DNA from: a candidate division KSB1 bacterium
GTDB taxonomy: Bacteria; Zhuqueibacterota; Zhuqueibacteria; Residuimicrobiales; Krinioviventaceae
Assembly: GCA_034505495.1 (NCBI GenBank)
Contig: JAPDQV010000030.1
Span: 1 to 38,166, forward strand
Length of the DNA: 38,166 nt
Direction: 5' to 3'
Both the position numbers and the translations under genes were made by a program. The notes under the pieces are model-generated. The model searched no databases. It worked only from the letters and a program-made list of their open reading frames with translations, and was not told the origin of the DNA. Of the stretch, positions 6,846-14,986 are shown one piece after another; position 1 is the first letter of the stretch; every line of letters starts with the position of its first letter.

Positions 6846-9569
6846 CTAAAAAATTATGCCGAAACCCAATTTGATCTGCCGCGGCGCTGAAAAGCAGGAA
6901 GGATTTTGCACGCGATCCTCGAAGGTGTTGAAATCGCTGCGGTGGTTGGTTCGGTCTGAATCGAAAATGATCGTTGTGTAAGGCTGGCCTGTGTCGCCGT
7001 AAACCCAAACGGCATTTTTGCGATCGAAAAGATTATAGACATTGAGCTGCAGTTGTCCCTTGACCTGCTTGAAAAGCGGAATGTTGTAATACAAAGCCAG
7101 GTCGAAACTATAACCCGAAGGCTTGTAGGCGTTGTTTTCGTAAAGATTGATGAGGGACAGCGGACTGATTTCGATTGGGGAATAGGTGTAGGGAGTTCCG
7201 GAATTGTAATAGCCGATCAGAGAAGCGCTCCAGGACTTTTCGGTCCAGCGCGCGGTCAGGTTAAAAGTATGCCGCTGATCCCAGGACATGGGAATAAGGC
7301 GGGCGATCGGATCCATACTGTTGCCGGCGCGCGTAAAGGTGTGCGTCGGATTGTCGGCATTACCGCGGGTATAGGCCAGAGTGTAGTTGATGGCGGTGAA
7401 AAATTTTCCGTAAGCATAGTCCCACTTGACTTCCAACCCGCGGGCATTGCCATAGTCCTTGTTGGTGTACAGACCGTACTCGATCTGGTTGTAAGTGGAG
7501 ATGATGGCGGTGCTCAGCAGATCATAAATGTCGCGGTAGTACAGCGCCAGTTCCAACCCCATGCCTTTGATCAATTCCTGCCAGATGCCGATTTCGTATT
7601 GAATGGTTTTTTGCGGTTTGAGCAGAGCGTTTCCCATGGTAATGCCGTAATCGTTGACCGGCACACGGAAAATGTTGTTGGCATAAAGGGCGTACATCGG
7701 CGGCATTTGAAAAAAGTGACCGTAGCTGATGTGAAGAACCGCCTGGTCGCTCAACCGGTAGGCAAGGCCGAAGCGCGGGCTGGTCTGCGTCTGCGGCGGC
7801 GCTTTCGGATAAGTCGACATCATGCTGTCCGGCAGGATCAATTGGTTCGCCGGATTGCGGCGATCCGAAGGATAGACCTGATTCGAATTGAAATAGTCAT
7901 AGCGCACGCCCAGATTGATGACCATTTCGTTGAATTCCATCTTGTCCTGGAGATACGCCGAAAACTCGTTCGGGTAAACGGTATAGACGTCCATCGTTTT
8001 GTTGGTGATCGGCATGATTTCCAATTGATAAAAGGGGAAGGAAATCTTGCCGGTCTCCCGATCCTGGACCCGATCATTCTCCATTGACAAACCGGAATAA
8101 ATATTACGGACATCGACACGATAGCGGTCGATCTTGTGATCGGTATAGAGAAAGCCGGTCTTGAAGCTGTGATTCTTGTTCGCCTGCCAATAGACATCCA
8201 GCTTTATGTTTGTATCTTCAAAGGTGTCGCGACTTTTGCCGGGGTCATCGTTGCCGCCCGTAGCAAAGCCGGTGGTATTCGTGCCGCGATACATGGGATG
8301 TACATAGCGCGGATCGATCGGATCTTTATAGAGATAGCTTTGATTGATGTTTTGCAGAAAGCCCAATTTAAGGTCGTAAAACAGCGAAGGCCGAATCATG
8401 TGGTTGAGCGACAACGAAACATAATGCGAGGTGTTGTAATACGTTCTAAGGGGCAACGGATTGTATTTCCAATAGTGATTGTAATTCTTGTTGCTGCCGT
8501 CGTTGTAGGTATACATGGCGGCGAGTTTTAGGTTGCGGCCGGGTTTGAAGGTGAGCTTGCCGCTAAAATTATCGTAGCGGTCGTGATCCATGGAAACGTA
8601 CTCGCCGGTACCGGTGTGTTCGATATGCCAATCAGCCGGATTTTCGCTGGGAAAGTCGTTATAGTCCCACGGGTTGAAACGATGAATGCCGTTAAGGTAG
8701 CCGTTGAGGTTTTGATGCCGATAGTTGAGGAAAAAGCTCAGACGGTCGCGGATAATGGGACCTTCCAATTGTACTTTATAATCCTGACTGAGGTTGAGAT
8801 CAAAGGAGCTGCCCAATCCCGGAAAGACATCCGTGTGAGCGGTATAATAATTGGCCAGTGCGCCGGATAGGGAACCGTGAAACGAATTACCGCCGTCCTT
8901 GGTGACGACATTCACCACACCGCTCATCGCCCGGCCGTATTCGGCGTTGAAGGTTCCGGTAATCACTTCGAGGTCTTGAACCGCCTCTTTTTCTACGCTG
9001 ACCGCGCCGGAAGTGCCCCAAAAACTGTTGTCCACCTGCATGCCGTCGATCATGTAGGTCACTTCGGTGTTGCGGCCGCCGCGGAAATGGCCGTTGACGA
9101 CGCCTGCCTGCAGGTTGATCACTTGTCCCAATCCTTCCACCGGCAACAGCGCCATCTCTTCCGAGGAAACATTGCGGACCGAGCTGGTCTGGTCTTTTTT
9201 CACTTGAATTTTGTCTGCCGTCACGACCACTTCGGCGCCTTCGATAACCGTCGGCTTGAGTTTGGCGACCACTTCATAGGTGCGGTTGACCGATACGCGA
9301 ACCTCATTCAGCACCAGGGTTTCGTAGCCCATCATCTGAATGCGCAGAGTGTAAAGGCCGGGCGAGACGTTGATGATAAAGAACGAGCCGTCTGCTGCCG
9401 CCGCCGCGCCCATCGAGGTGCCGACAACAACAATATTAGCGCCTGGCAACGGATCGTTGGTCTGCTGATCGAGAACAACGCCCGCTATTTTGCCGGTCGT
9501 TTGTCCGAAAAGCAGCGGAAGCATCGTAAGCAACAAAAAGCAGATCTTGTGGCAATGGTTCCAGGTCAT
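6846..9569 (-). CDS. TonB-dependent receptor with carboxypeptidase-regulatory-like N-terminal domain
   Basis: This is a 907-residue outer-membrane receptor for energised uptake. After a signal peptide that ends near LLFGQ comes a CarboxypepD_reg-like domain starting at GKIAGVVLDQQTNDPLPGA (about 22-105). A plug domain with IDGMQVDN, GTFNAEYGRAMSGVVNVVTK and GGNSFHG follows (about 120-235). The remainder is a beta-barrel that ends KLGFGIIF, with terminal Phe. The layout matches SusC-like or OmpC-like receptors of the FCB group. The ATG at 9569 has an AGAGGGAATCC site upstream. A TTG at 9623 is possible but would put 18 residues before the signal peptide. No SusD-type lipoprotein follows. Instead the next gene encodes the 1185-residue secreted protein. 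The substrate is not predictable from sequence. Confidence 0.9.
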   Translation of the reverse strand: MTWNHCHKICFLLLTMLPLLFGQTTGKIAGVVLDQQTNDPLPGANIVVVGTSMGAAAAADGSFFIINVSPGLYTLRIQMMGYETLVLNEVRVSVNRTYEVVAKLKPTVIEGAEVVVTADKIQVKKDQTSSVRNVSSEEMALLPVEGLGQVINLQAGVVNGHFRGGRNTEVTYMIDGMQVDNSFWGTSGAVSVEKEAVQDLEVITGTFNAEYGRAMSGVVNVVTKDGGNSFHGSLSGALANYYTAHTDVFPGLGSSFDLNLSQDYKVQLEGPIIRDRLSFFLNYRHQNLNGYLNGIHRFNPWDYNDFPSENPADWHIEHTGTGEYVSMDHDRYDNFSGKLTFKPGRNLKLAAMYTYNDGSNKNYNHYWKYNPLPLRTYYNTSHYVSLSLNHMIRPSLFYDLKLGFLQNINQSYLYKDPIDPRYVHPMYRGTNTTGFATGGNDDPGKSRDTFEDTNIKLDVYWQANKNHSFKTGFLYTDHKIDRYRVDVRNIYSGLSMENDRVQDRETGKISFPFYQLEIMPITNKTMDVYTVYPNEFSAYLQDKMEFNEMVINLGVRYDYFNSNQVYPSDRRNPANQLILPDSMMSTYPKAPPQTQTSPRFGLAYRLSDQAVLHISYGHFFQMPPMYALYANNIFRVPVNDYGITMGNALLKPQKTIQYEIGIWQELIKGMGLELALYYRDIYDLLSTAIISTYNQIEYGLYTNKDYGNARGLEVKWDYAYGKFFTAINYTLAYTRGNADNPTHTFTRAGNSMDPIARLIPMSWDQRHTFNLTARWTEKSWSASLIGYYNSGTPYTYSPIEISPLSLINLYENNAYKPSGYSFDLALYYNIPLFKQVKGQLQLNVYNLFDRKNAVWVYGDTGQPYTTIIFDSDRTNHRSDFNTFEDRVQNPSCFSAPRQIKLGFGIIF

Positions 9570-9679
9570 AAGGATTCCCTCTTGCTTTTTAGAGATACAA
9601 AAAACCAAATGATCATCTTGCAAACATCGATCTTAAGAATCGACCGGTGGGAAAGCTGGATAGTTTACTTGTTAAATCG

Positions 9680-9708
9680 AATGTATTGAAATGAACTAAC
9701 TATTGCAA
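9680..9708 (-). promoter_or_regulatory. promoter of the receptor operon
   Basis: On the minus strand, TTGCAA (9708-9703) and TACATT (9685-9680) are separated by exactly 17 bases. Transcription would begin near 9673, leaving a leader of about 100 bases before the receptor ATG at 9569. The same TTGCA-type -35 recurs before the tRNA and before sppA, which supports the call. Confidence 0.5.
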
Positions 9709-10132
9709 AAAGATTTTTAACTTTTTTGAAAAAGTTTTGACATTTGTAATAATTTTTCTATCACATCGAAGAGTGATCTAGCTGATTAACAAGGGGGAGC
9801 TGTGCGCCGAGTTAACAGGACTGATTCCGGTTTATTCAATTATAGATACCATATCTTTTGCTATATAGGCATTTCGCTGCTAAATGAAATATTATGGTGA
9901 CACCATAGCTGATTCTTATGGTCATTCGGCCGAAGAATAATGATTTTGAACGAAAAAAAATTTTATAGTGCCGATAAACTTTGTCACCCCGAAATGAAAG
10001 AATGCCTGTTTATTCACCAATTAACTTGAATTTTTAACCGGCGGGAAAAAAGGGGAAAGATTAATGGAATACTAATCGCCATGTTTGGAAAGCGACATGA
10101 CTTGTCAAGATTTAATCATACAGGAGAAGAGT

Positions 10133-10225
10133 ATGCATTCATTCCCTGCTCTGCACAATGAAGGGCTGGAAAAGAGAGGAGTATTAATTTGGATCAGGTA
10201 CAGAAAAACAAAAAAGCCGTCTTAA
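10133..10225 (+). CDS. possible 30-residue small protein
   Basis: An ATG preceded by CAGGAGAAGAGT, a good Shine-Dalgarno at suitable spacing, opens a 30-codon frame beginning MHSFPALHNEGLEKRG and ending with the basic KTKKPS. The TAA stop falls exactly in the 3-base loop of the tRNA terminator hairpin. There is no recognisable homologue, no clear promoter and no hydrophobic segment, so chance is a real possibility. Confidence 0.2.
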   Translation: MHSFPALHNEGLEKRGVLIWIRYRKTKKPS

Positions 10226-10236
10226 AGACGGCTTTT
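10207..10236 (-). terminator. Rho-independent terminator of the tRNA-Val gene
   Basis: A perfect 11-bp stem AAAAGCCGTCT / AGACGGCTTTT with a 3-base loop (10212-10236) is followed on the minus strand by a long T-rich run (TTTTTTGTTTTT). It lies about 25 bases after the tRNA 3' end. On the plus strand the run is only four T, so action in that direction would be weaker. Confidence 0.85.
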
Positions 10237-10259
10237 CACTGTCTGTATGATATATATCG

Positions 10260-10333
10260 TGGGCGATACTGGAATCGAACCAGTGACCTCCGGTATGTGA
10301 GACCGGCACTCTGACCAACTGAGCTAATCGCCC
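10260..10333 (-). tRNA. tRNA-Val (anticodon CAC)
   Basis: Read on the minus strand this folds into a full cloverleaf. The acceptor is GGGCGAT/ATCGCCC, the D arm GCTC/GAGT, the anticodon arm CCGGT-CTCACAT-ACCGG, the variable loop AGGTC, the T arm ACTGG-TTCGATT-CCAGT, and the discriminator A. The loop places CAC at positions 34-36, which reads the valine codon GUG. The 3' CCA is not encoded (the next bases are CGA), so CCA must be added by the nucleotidyltransferase. The gene has its own promoter and terminator. Confidence 0.95.
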
Positions 10334-10341
10334 TCTAACAA

Positions 10342-10370
10342 AATATATTGCAATTTTCATTGAAATGCAA
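10342..10370 (-). promoter_or_regulatory. promoter of the tRNA-Val gene
   Basis: On the minus strand, TTGCAT (10370-10365) and TATATT (10347-10342) are spaced by 17 bases. The -10 box ends 8 bases before the mature tRNA 5' end, so transcription starts at or a few bases before the tRNA. Confidence 0.7.
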
Positions 10371-10484
10371 GCTTTAAATAGACAAGCCGCTTGTCTCCAA
10401 AAAACCTTCGCTTTTTTTCAAATATTTAAATACATTCTGAAAAAATTGTGAAAACGTTTGTCAAAAAAGCAAAGGGATCGGATC

Positions 10485-12311
10485 ATGCATCTGCACGCAA
10501 TCGACCTCGGAATTATTGCACTTTATCTGGCTGCCACGATTTTCATCGGCTTTTACATCTCGAAACGAGCCTCGCGCGGCCTCGATTCCTATTTTTTAGG
10601 AGACCGCGGCATGCCGTGGTATATTCTTGGTGTGTCGAACGCTTCGGGAATGTTCGACATTACCGGCACGATGTGGCTGGTTTATATTTTGTTCGTCTAC
10701 GGCCTCAAAAGCGTCTTTCTACCCTGGGTTTGGCCGGTTTTCAACCAAATCTTTCTCATGGTCTATTTGTCGGCCTGGCTGCGGCGCTCGAACGTCATGA
10801 CCGGCGCCGAATGGATTACGCTCCGTTTCGGGAAGGGTAAGGGCGCGACGCTCTCCCATCTCAGCGTTGTGGCTTTTGCGCTGATCAGCGTGGTCGGTTT
10901 CCTCGCCTATGATTTCAAGGGCATCGGCAAGTTTGCAACCCAATTTCTGCCGTGGGACTTGACCAACGTCATCCCGGGAATCTCTTCAGCCAACATGTAT
11001 GCCTTTATCTTTATGGGCATCACGGCGCTTTACGTCATTTCCGGCGGCATGTTCAGCGTGGTATTTACAGAAGTGCTGCAGTTCTTGATCATGACCGTTG
11101 CCTCGATTGCCGTCGGCGTGATCGCCATGGCCAAAGTTTCACCACAAATGCTGGAGAGAGTCTTGCCTGCAGGCTGGAAAAACATCTTTTTCGGCATGCA
11201 TTTGGATCTGGACTGGACGGGCATCCTCAATTCCGCCAACAGCAAAATTGCCTCGGACGGCTATTCGCTTTTCGGCTTTGTCTTTATGATGCTGATCTTT
11301 AAGGGCTTCCTGGTGAGTATGGCGGGCCCGGCACCCAATTACGACATGCAACGCATCCTCGCCACACGTTCGCCGAAAGAAGCGAGCATGATGAGCTGGT
11401 TCGTCAACATCGTTCTGTTTATTCCGCGCTATATGATGATTGCCGGTGTGACCGTTCTGGCATTAGGCTATTTCCTGCCGGAGCTGCGCGCCATGGGGGA
11501 GAACGTCGATTTCGAAATGGTGCTGCCTTATGCCGTGAGCCGGTTCATCCCCATCGGCCTGCTCGGTCTGCTGTTGGCGGGTCTGATTTCCGCCTTTATG
11601 TCCACTTTTGCCGCTACGGTCAATGCGGCGCCCGCTTATATCGTCAACGACATCTATAAGCGCTACATCAACCCGACGGCGGACGACAAACGTCTGGTCT
11701 TCCTGAGCAAAGCGGCATCGCTGGCTGTGGTCGTCGTCGGCATGGGGTTCGGCCTTATCGTCGAATCGATCAATTCGGTGACTTTGATGATCGTGAATGC
11801 TCTATGGGGCGGATACGCCGCCGCCAATGTCCTGAAATGGTACTGGTGGCGATTCAACGGTTACGGCTATTTCTGGGGCATGGTCTCGGGCATTCTGACT
11901 GCAGCAATTTTTTACGCCTTCGACCCTAATATGGCGCCGATAAAGTCTCTGAGCATTTTTCCGGCAATTCTTGCCGTTTCCATGTTCTTTTGCGTCATCG
12001 CCAGTCTGCTGAGCAAACCCGACCCCGATGAGGTTCTAAAAGAATTCTATCGCCGCGTCCGTCCCTGGGGATTCTGGAAACCCATACATGACAAAGTCGT
12101 CGCCGAACACCCGGAATTCAAAAAGAACACCAATTTCGGGCGCGATTGGGTCAATATCTTTGTCGGTATCATCTGGCAAACCTCACTCGTTGCCTTTCCG
12201 ATCTTTCTCATCATCCGTGAATGGTCCTCTCTCATCATTACGATCCTTGTGATTGCCCTGACCAGTTTTGCCCTCAAAAAGAACTGGTACGATAAACTCG
12301 AAGAGGATTGA
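10485..12311 (+). CDS. sodium:solute symporter family protein (SSS/SLC5)
   Basis: A 608-residue inner-membrane carrier with roughly 13-14 hydrophobic helices. It opens with HLHAIDLGIIALYLAATIFIG, as SSS proteins do, and carries the family landmarks SKRASRGLDSYFLGDR, the ALYVISGGMFSVVFTEVLQF helix with its Gly-Gly turn, and the STFAATVNAAPAYIVNDIYK segment near residue 370. These carriers use the sodium gradient to import sugars, acids, amino acids or similar solutes. The substrate is not evident. The ATG at 10485 follows AAAGGGATCGGATC. A TTG nine codons upstream is less likely. The last 100 residues include a cytoplasmic loop and a terminal helix. A glycosyltransferase follows in the same direction after a strong hairpin. 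Confidence 0.88.
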   Translation: MHLHAIDLGIIALYLAATIFIGFYISKRASRGLDSYFLGDRGMPWYILGVSNASGMFDITGTMWLVYILFVYGLKSVFLPWVWPVFNQIFLMVYLSAWLRRSNVMTGAEWITLRFGKGKGATLSHLSVVAFALISVVGFLAYDFKGIGKFATQFLPWDLTNVIPGISSANMYAFIFMGITALYVISGGMFSVVFTEVLQFLIMTVASIAVGVIAMAKVSPQMLERVLPAGWKNIFFGMHLDLDWTGILNSANSKIASDGYSLFGFVFMMLIFKGFLVSMAGPAPNYDMQRILATRSPKEASMMSWFVNIVLFIPRYMMIAGVTVLALGYFLPELRAMGENVDFEMVLPYAVSRFIPIGLLGLLLAGLISAFMSTFAATVNAAPAYIVNDIYKRYINPTADDKRLVFLSKAASLAVVVVGMGFGLIVESINSVTLMIVNALWGGYAAANVLKWYWWRFNGYGYFWGMVSGILTAAIFYAFDPNMAPIKSLSIFPAILAVSMFFCVIASLLSKPDPDEVLKEFYRRVRPWGFWKPIHDKVVAEHPEFKKNTNFGRDWVNIFVGIIWQTSLVAFPIFLIIREWSSLIITILVIALTSFALKKNWYDKLEED

Positions 12312-12323
12312 CGGTCGGCTGAT

Positions 12324-12357
12324 GCGGCATGATGCAGGATTCAAATCATCATGCCGC
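12324..12357. repeat. perfect 11-bp hairpin between symporter and glycosyltransferase genes
   Basis: GCGGCATGATG (12324-12334) is followed after 12 bases by its exact reverse complement CATCATGCCGC (12347-12357). No T-tract follows on either strand, so it is not a standard intrinsic terminator. It could stabilise or process the mRNA, or act as an operator. Confidence 0.5.
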
Positions 12358-12378
12358 TGTAAAGATAGATCCCAATTC

Positions 12379-13503
12379 ATGAAGCCCATTGTACTCCACG
12401 TTGCGCCCATGCCGCCGCAGCTCGGCGGCATGGAAGCTTTTGCCGGCCATCTGATGCCTGCGCTGGCCCGTTATGTCGATGTCATTGTCCTCGATATTGC
12501 TAAACCGTTATTGTTTGCGCAGCCCAACTACCGAGTCCATGTCGGGTATACGCTTTTTAAAAGACCCTGGCGCCACACTTTGCTGAGCTACGCCTACTCT
12601 GCCGGTGCGTTCAAAAAATTCCTTCTTTTATTGCGTTATCGCGGGATTGACCTCATTCATATTCATACAGCCTCTTACACTTCGTTTTGGGAAAAATGTC
12701 TTTACATTCTTGCGGCGCGGTTGGCGGGTAAACCTGTCGTGCTGCACGTTCATGGAGCGCTGTTTGACCAGTTTTATGATTCCAGCCCCCCCATTGTGCG
12801 GTCGATCATTCGCCTTTTTCTGGCTCAGTGCCGGTCGGTTATTGTCTTGGGCGAAAAATGGCGGCGGTTTTTTCAAAAGGTCGTCTCGGAGCAAAAACTC
12901 ACGGTTATCGAAAACGGCATAGCCCTGCCTGCAGCGCTCAAGCGTGCGCCGCACGCCGGTCCGCTCGTTTTCCTTCATTTGGGCGAGATCAGCGAGCGCA
13001 AAGGCATCAGTGATTTGTTGCGCGCCTTTTCTTTGGTCAAAGAACAGAGAAGCGATTTCATTCTGCGACTCGTCGGCGGCGGGCAGCTCGGAGCTGCTGC
13101 ACAGCTTGTCGAGACTCTTGGGTTAGGGGCAAATGTAGAGATCCTTGGGCCGAAAGTCGGCGACGAAAAGTGGGAAATGCTTTTTCGCTCCGATGTCTTT
13201 GTCTTGGCATCCCATGCCGAAGGCATGCCGATCGCCCTCATAGAAGCCCTTGCGGCGGGCTTGCCGATTATTGCCGCCAAAGCGGGAAGCGTTCCGGAAA
13301 TGATCCAGGATGGACGAAACGGTTTTCTTATCGAACCAGGGGATTTTCGCGGCTTGGCCACGACTGCCTTGACCTTATTATCTAGCCCCATTCTTTGTGA
13401 ATCGATGGGGCGTGAGAACCGGTCTTTGGCCGAGAGAAGGTTCGACATACGCATCTGTGCCGAAAAAATGGCGCGGCTCTATCGACATCTTTTGTCAAAC
13501 TAG
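12379..13503 (+). CDS. GT4-family glycosyltransferase
   Basis: A 374-residue retaining GT-B glycosyltransferase. The N-terminal domain begins KPIVLHVAPMPPQLGGMEAF, the glycine-rich acceptor-side loop of the GT4 family, followed by DLIHIHTASY and VVLHVHGA. The C-terminal domain has LHLGEISERKGISDLLRAF, LVGGGQ and the donor-binding E-x7-E motif in EGMPIALIEALAAGLP (about 287-302). Such enzymes add sugars from nucleotide donors to lipids or glycans of the envelope. Acceptor and donor are unknown. The ATG at 12379 matches the family start, although its ribosome site is weak. An ATG at 12322 would add 19 unlike residues. It is a lone transferase, not part of a polysaccharide cluster in this window. 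Confidence 0.85.
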   Translation: MKPIVLHVAPMPPQLGGMEAFAGHLMPALARYVDVIVLDIAKPLLFAQPNYRVHVGYTLFKRPWRHTLLSYAYSAGAFKKFLLLLRYRGIDLIHIHTASYTSFWEKCLYILAARLAGKPVVLHVHGALFDQFYDSSPPIVRSIIRLFLAQCRSVIVLGEKWRRFFQKVVSEQKLTVIENGIALPAALKRAPHAGPLVFLHLGEISERKGISDLLRAFSLVKEQRSDFILRLVGGGQLGAAAQLVETLGLGANVEILGPKVGDEKWEMLFRSDVFVLASHAEGMPIALIEALAAGLPIIAAKAGSVPEMIQDGRNGFLIEPGDFRGLATTALTLLSSPILCESMGRENRSLAERRFDIRICAEKMARLYRHLLSN

Positions 13504-13570
13504 AAAAATTGCATAGCAGTACAAAATCGTATAAGGCCCTTTTTAAAGAATTTTTGAATGCTTTTTTACC

Positions 13571-13599
13571 TTGCAATTTATTGAATTTATTGCTAATAT
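13571..13599 (+). promoter_or_regulatory. promoter of the sppA-HU-bS22 operon
   Basis: TTGCAA (13571-13576) and TAATAT (13594-13599) are separated by 17 bases in a very AT-rich gap, placing the start near 13606 and leaving a short leader before the sppA ATG at 13633. Confidence 0.6.
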
Positions 13600-13632
13600 T
13601 TCTGCATAGACGAAAAAGTTTGAGATTCGCCA

Positions 13633-14499
13633 ATGGCTGCCAAGCAGGACAAATATATTTTGACAGCGATTCTTTTGATTTTCGGTGTCGGCGGTCTTTT
13701 GCTGCTGCTTGCAGTCAATAGTTCCTCTTTGCACGACGGCGGCGCCAAAATAGGAATTGTAGAGATCAAGGGAACGATTTTTAATTCCGAGCCGATCGTT
13801 AAGCAGCTGGAAACTTTTCGCAAAGACAGCTCGATCAAGGCCGTCGTCGTCCGCATCGAGAGCCCGGGAGGAGGCATCGCCGCTTCCCAGGAGATTTATG
13901 AACATGTGCGACGTGTGCGGGATTCCGGCAAACCCGTCATTGCCTCCATGGGCAGCGTTGCGGCATCCGGAGGCTATTATGTCGCGTTGGGGGCTGATTC
14001 GATTATGGCAAATCCCGGAACGACAACCGGAAGCATAGGAGTGATCGCCGAATTTCCCAATGTCGATAAACTCATGGACAAACTCGGCATCGAAATGACG
14101 GTCGTCAAAAGCGGCCGGTTCAAGGATACGGGATCGCCGTTTCGGCAGCCGACGGAACAAGAGATTCGATATTTGCAGCAATGGATCGATGACGGCTATG
14201 CCCAATTCCTCGAAGTCGTCGCTAAAGAAAGAAATCTCCCCGAAGATCAAGTGCGGGAGCTGGCCGACGGACGCATCTACAGCGGTAGACAGGCATTGGC
14301 TTTGGGTTTGATCGATACTTTGGGAACCTATCGAGATGCCGTCGCTTTGGCGGCAAAAGCCGCGGGCGTAAAGGGAGAACCCAAGCCGGTTCGTCTGCAG
14401 AAAAAGAAAATGACGCTGGTCGAACTGATCCTGGGTCAAGATGTACGTGAAAGATTGGTCGAACGGCTTGCGCCGCAGATGCTTTATCTACTCCAATAA
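13633..14499 (+). CDS. sppA: signal peptide peptidase SppA (S49 family)
   Basis: The 288-residue protein has one N-terminal membrane anchor (about residues 8-28) and a single S49 protease domain, the short bacterial form that works as an oligomer. The serine nucleophile is S112 in SMGSVAASGGYY and the general base is K164 in VVKSGRFKD. Their spacing of 52 residues is that of Bacillus SppA. IESPGGG and GTTTGSIGV are further family signatures. It digests remnant signal peptides and membrane protein fragments at the inner membrane. It opens a small operon with HU and the bS22-like gene. Confidence 0.92.
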   Translation: MAAKQDKYILTAILLIFGVGGLLLLLAVNSSSLHDGGAKIGIVEIKGTIFNSEPIVKQLETFRKDSSIKAVVVRIESPGGGIAASQEIYEHVRRVRDSGKPVIASMGSVAASGGYYVALGADSIMANPGTTTGSIGVIAEFPNVDKLMDKLGIEMTVVKSGRFKDTGSPFRQPTEQEIRYLQQWIDDGYAQFLEVVAKERNLPEDQVRELADGRIYSGRQALALGLIDTLGTYRDAVALAAKAAGVKGEPKPVRLQKKKMTLVELILGQDVRERLVERLAPQMLYLLQ

Positions 14500-14524
14500 G
14501 TCATGAGGCAGGAGATCACCCATC

Positions 14525-14818
14525 ATGACAAAGGCGGACATTGTCGAAAGAATCGCAGAAGGTGTAGGACTTACCAAGCTTGAAACCCAGGCGGTTATCG
14601 ACGGTTTTTTAGCCATCGTTAAATATGCTTTGCAAAAACATCAGCGCGTCGATCTGCGCGGCTTTGGTAATTTCGTCGTGGTCCAGCGCAAAGCGCGCGT
14701 TGCCCGCAATCCCGGCACAAATGAAGAGGTCCGGGTGCCGCCGCGATATGCTGTCGTTTTCAAGCCTTCCCAGGAGTTGAAAGAGCTCATCAACAAAGAG
14801 GACGATACAATAGGATAA
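14525..14818 (+). CDS. HU/IHF-family nucleoid DNA-binding protein
   Basis: A 97-residue basic protein with the full HU fold. The N-terminal dimerisation helices are TKADIVERIAEGVGLTK onward. The saddle is DLRGFGNFVVVQRKARVARNP, and the DNA-arm tip carries the RNP motif in ARNPGTNEEVRVPPR, where the proline kinks DNA. The C-terminal helix is FKPSQELKELIN. It bends and packs DNA as a dimer. AGGAGA lies 9 bases before the ATG. A second HU/IHF-type gene lies at 30374 and the two are quite different in sequence. Confidence 0.93.
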   Translation: MTKADIVERIAEGVGLTKLETQAVIDGFLAIVKYALQKHQRVDLRGFGNFVVVQRKARVARNPGTNEEVRVPPRYAVVFKPSQELKELINKEDDTIG

Positions 14819-14837
14819 CCAGGAGGAGGTGATAAGT

Positions 14838-14933
14838 TTGCCGAGCGGTAAAAAACGAAAACGTCATAAAATTGCGACTCATAAGCGTAAAAAACGCCTG
14901 CGCAAGAATCGCCACAAGAAGAAAGGGAAATAA
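14838..14933 (+). CDS. tiny basic ribosomal protein of the bS22/COX24 (AURKAIP1) family
   Basis: A 31-residue, extremely basic peptide, reading (M)PSGKKRKRHKIATHKRKK, then RLRKNRHKKKGK. This is the COX24/AURKAIP1 domain found as a stand-alone small-subunit protein in Bacteroidota and related groups, and as mS38 in mitochondria. The start is TTG, preceded by AGGAGGTGAT, an almost perfect complement of the 16S tail, and this fixes the start. It lies 19 bases after the HU gene and is followed within 6 bases by a terminator. It probably binds rRNA near the decoding centre, as its homologues do. It is easily missed because of its length and TTG start. Confidence 0.85.
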   Translation: MPSGKKRKRHKIATHKRKKRLRKNRHKKKGK

Positions 14934-14938
14934 GAAAA

Positions 14939-14969
14939 AAAGGGCTGAGAGAATTTCTTAGCCCTTTTA
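14939..14969 (+). terminator. Rho-independent terminator after the bS22-like gene
   Basis: AAAGGGCTGAGA (14939-14950) pairs with TCTTAGCCCTTT (14956-14967), one wobble pair, five-base loop, then TTTTAT. It ends the sppA-HU-bS22 operon only 17-20 bases before the xseA ATG. Confidence 0.8.
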
Positions 14970-14986
14970 TCTGTTTTTAGGAGCCT

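Larger units (their letters stand above)
9570..10259. other. gene-poor intergenic stretch with palindromes
   Basis: No confident gene lies between the receptor gene and the tRNA. Visible elements are the receptor-operon promoter (9680-9708), the near-palindrome TCGAT-x7-ATCGA in its leader (about 9625-9641), AGATA-CCA-TATCT (about 9844-9856), a perfect TATGGTG-A-CACCATA (9893-9907) and TTCGGCCGAA (about 9925-9934). The middle is AT-rich with A and T runs. A 30-codon ORF with a good ribosome site is listed separately. Such palindromes are typical of regulator binding sites, but no regulator gene is adjacent. Confidence 0.6.

Noticed and set aside
6811..7008. 66-residue N-terminal extension of the large secreted protein
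   Set aside because: It overlaps the receptor gene, lacks a signal sequence, and the ATG at 6810 has both a ribosome site and a signal peptide.
7053..8087. 344-codon open frame on the plus strand opposite the TonB receptor
   Set aside because: Antisense to the clear beta-barrel coding sequence and without family motifs. The same holds for the frame at 8877-9689.
13543..14439. 298-codon minus-strand frame opposite sppA
   Set aside because: The plus strand carries the complete SppA with its Ser-Lys pair, so the antisense frame is a shadow.
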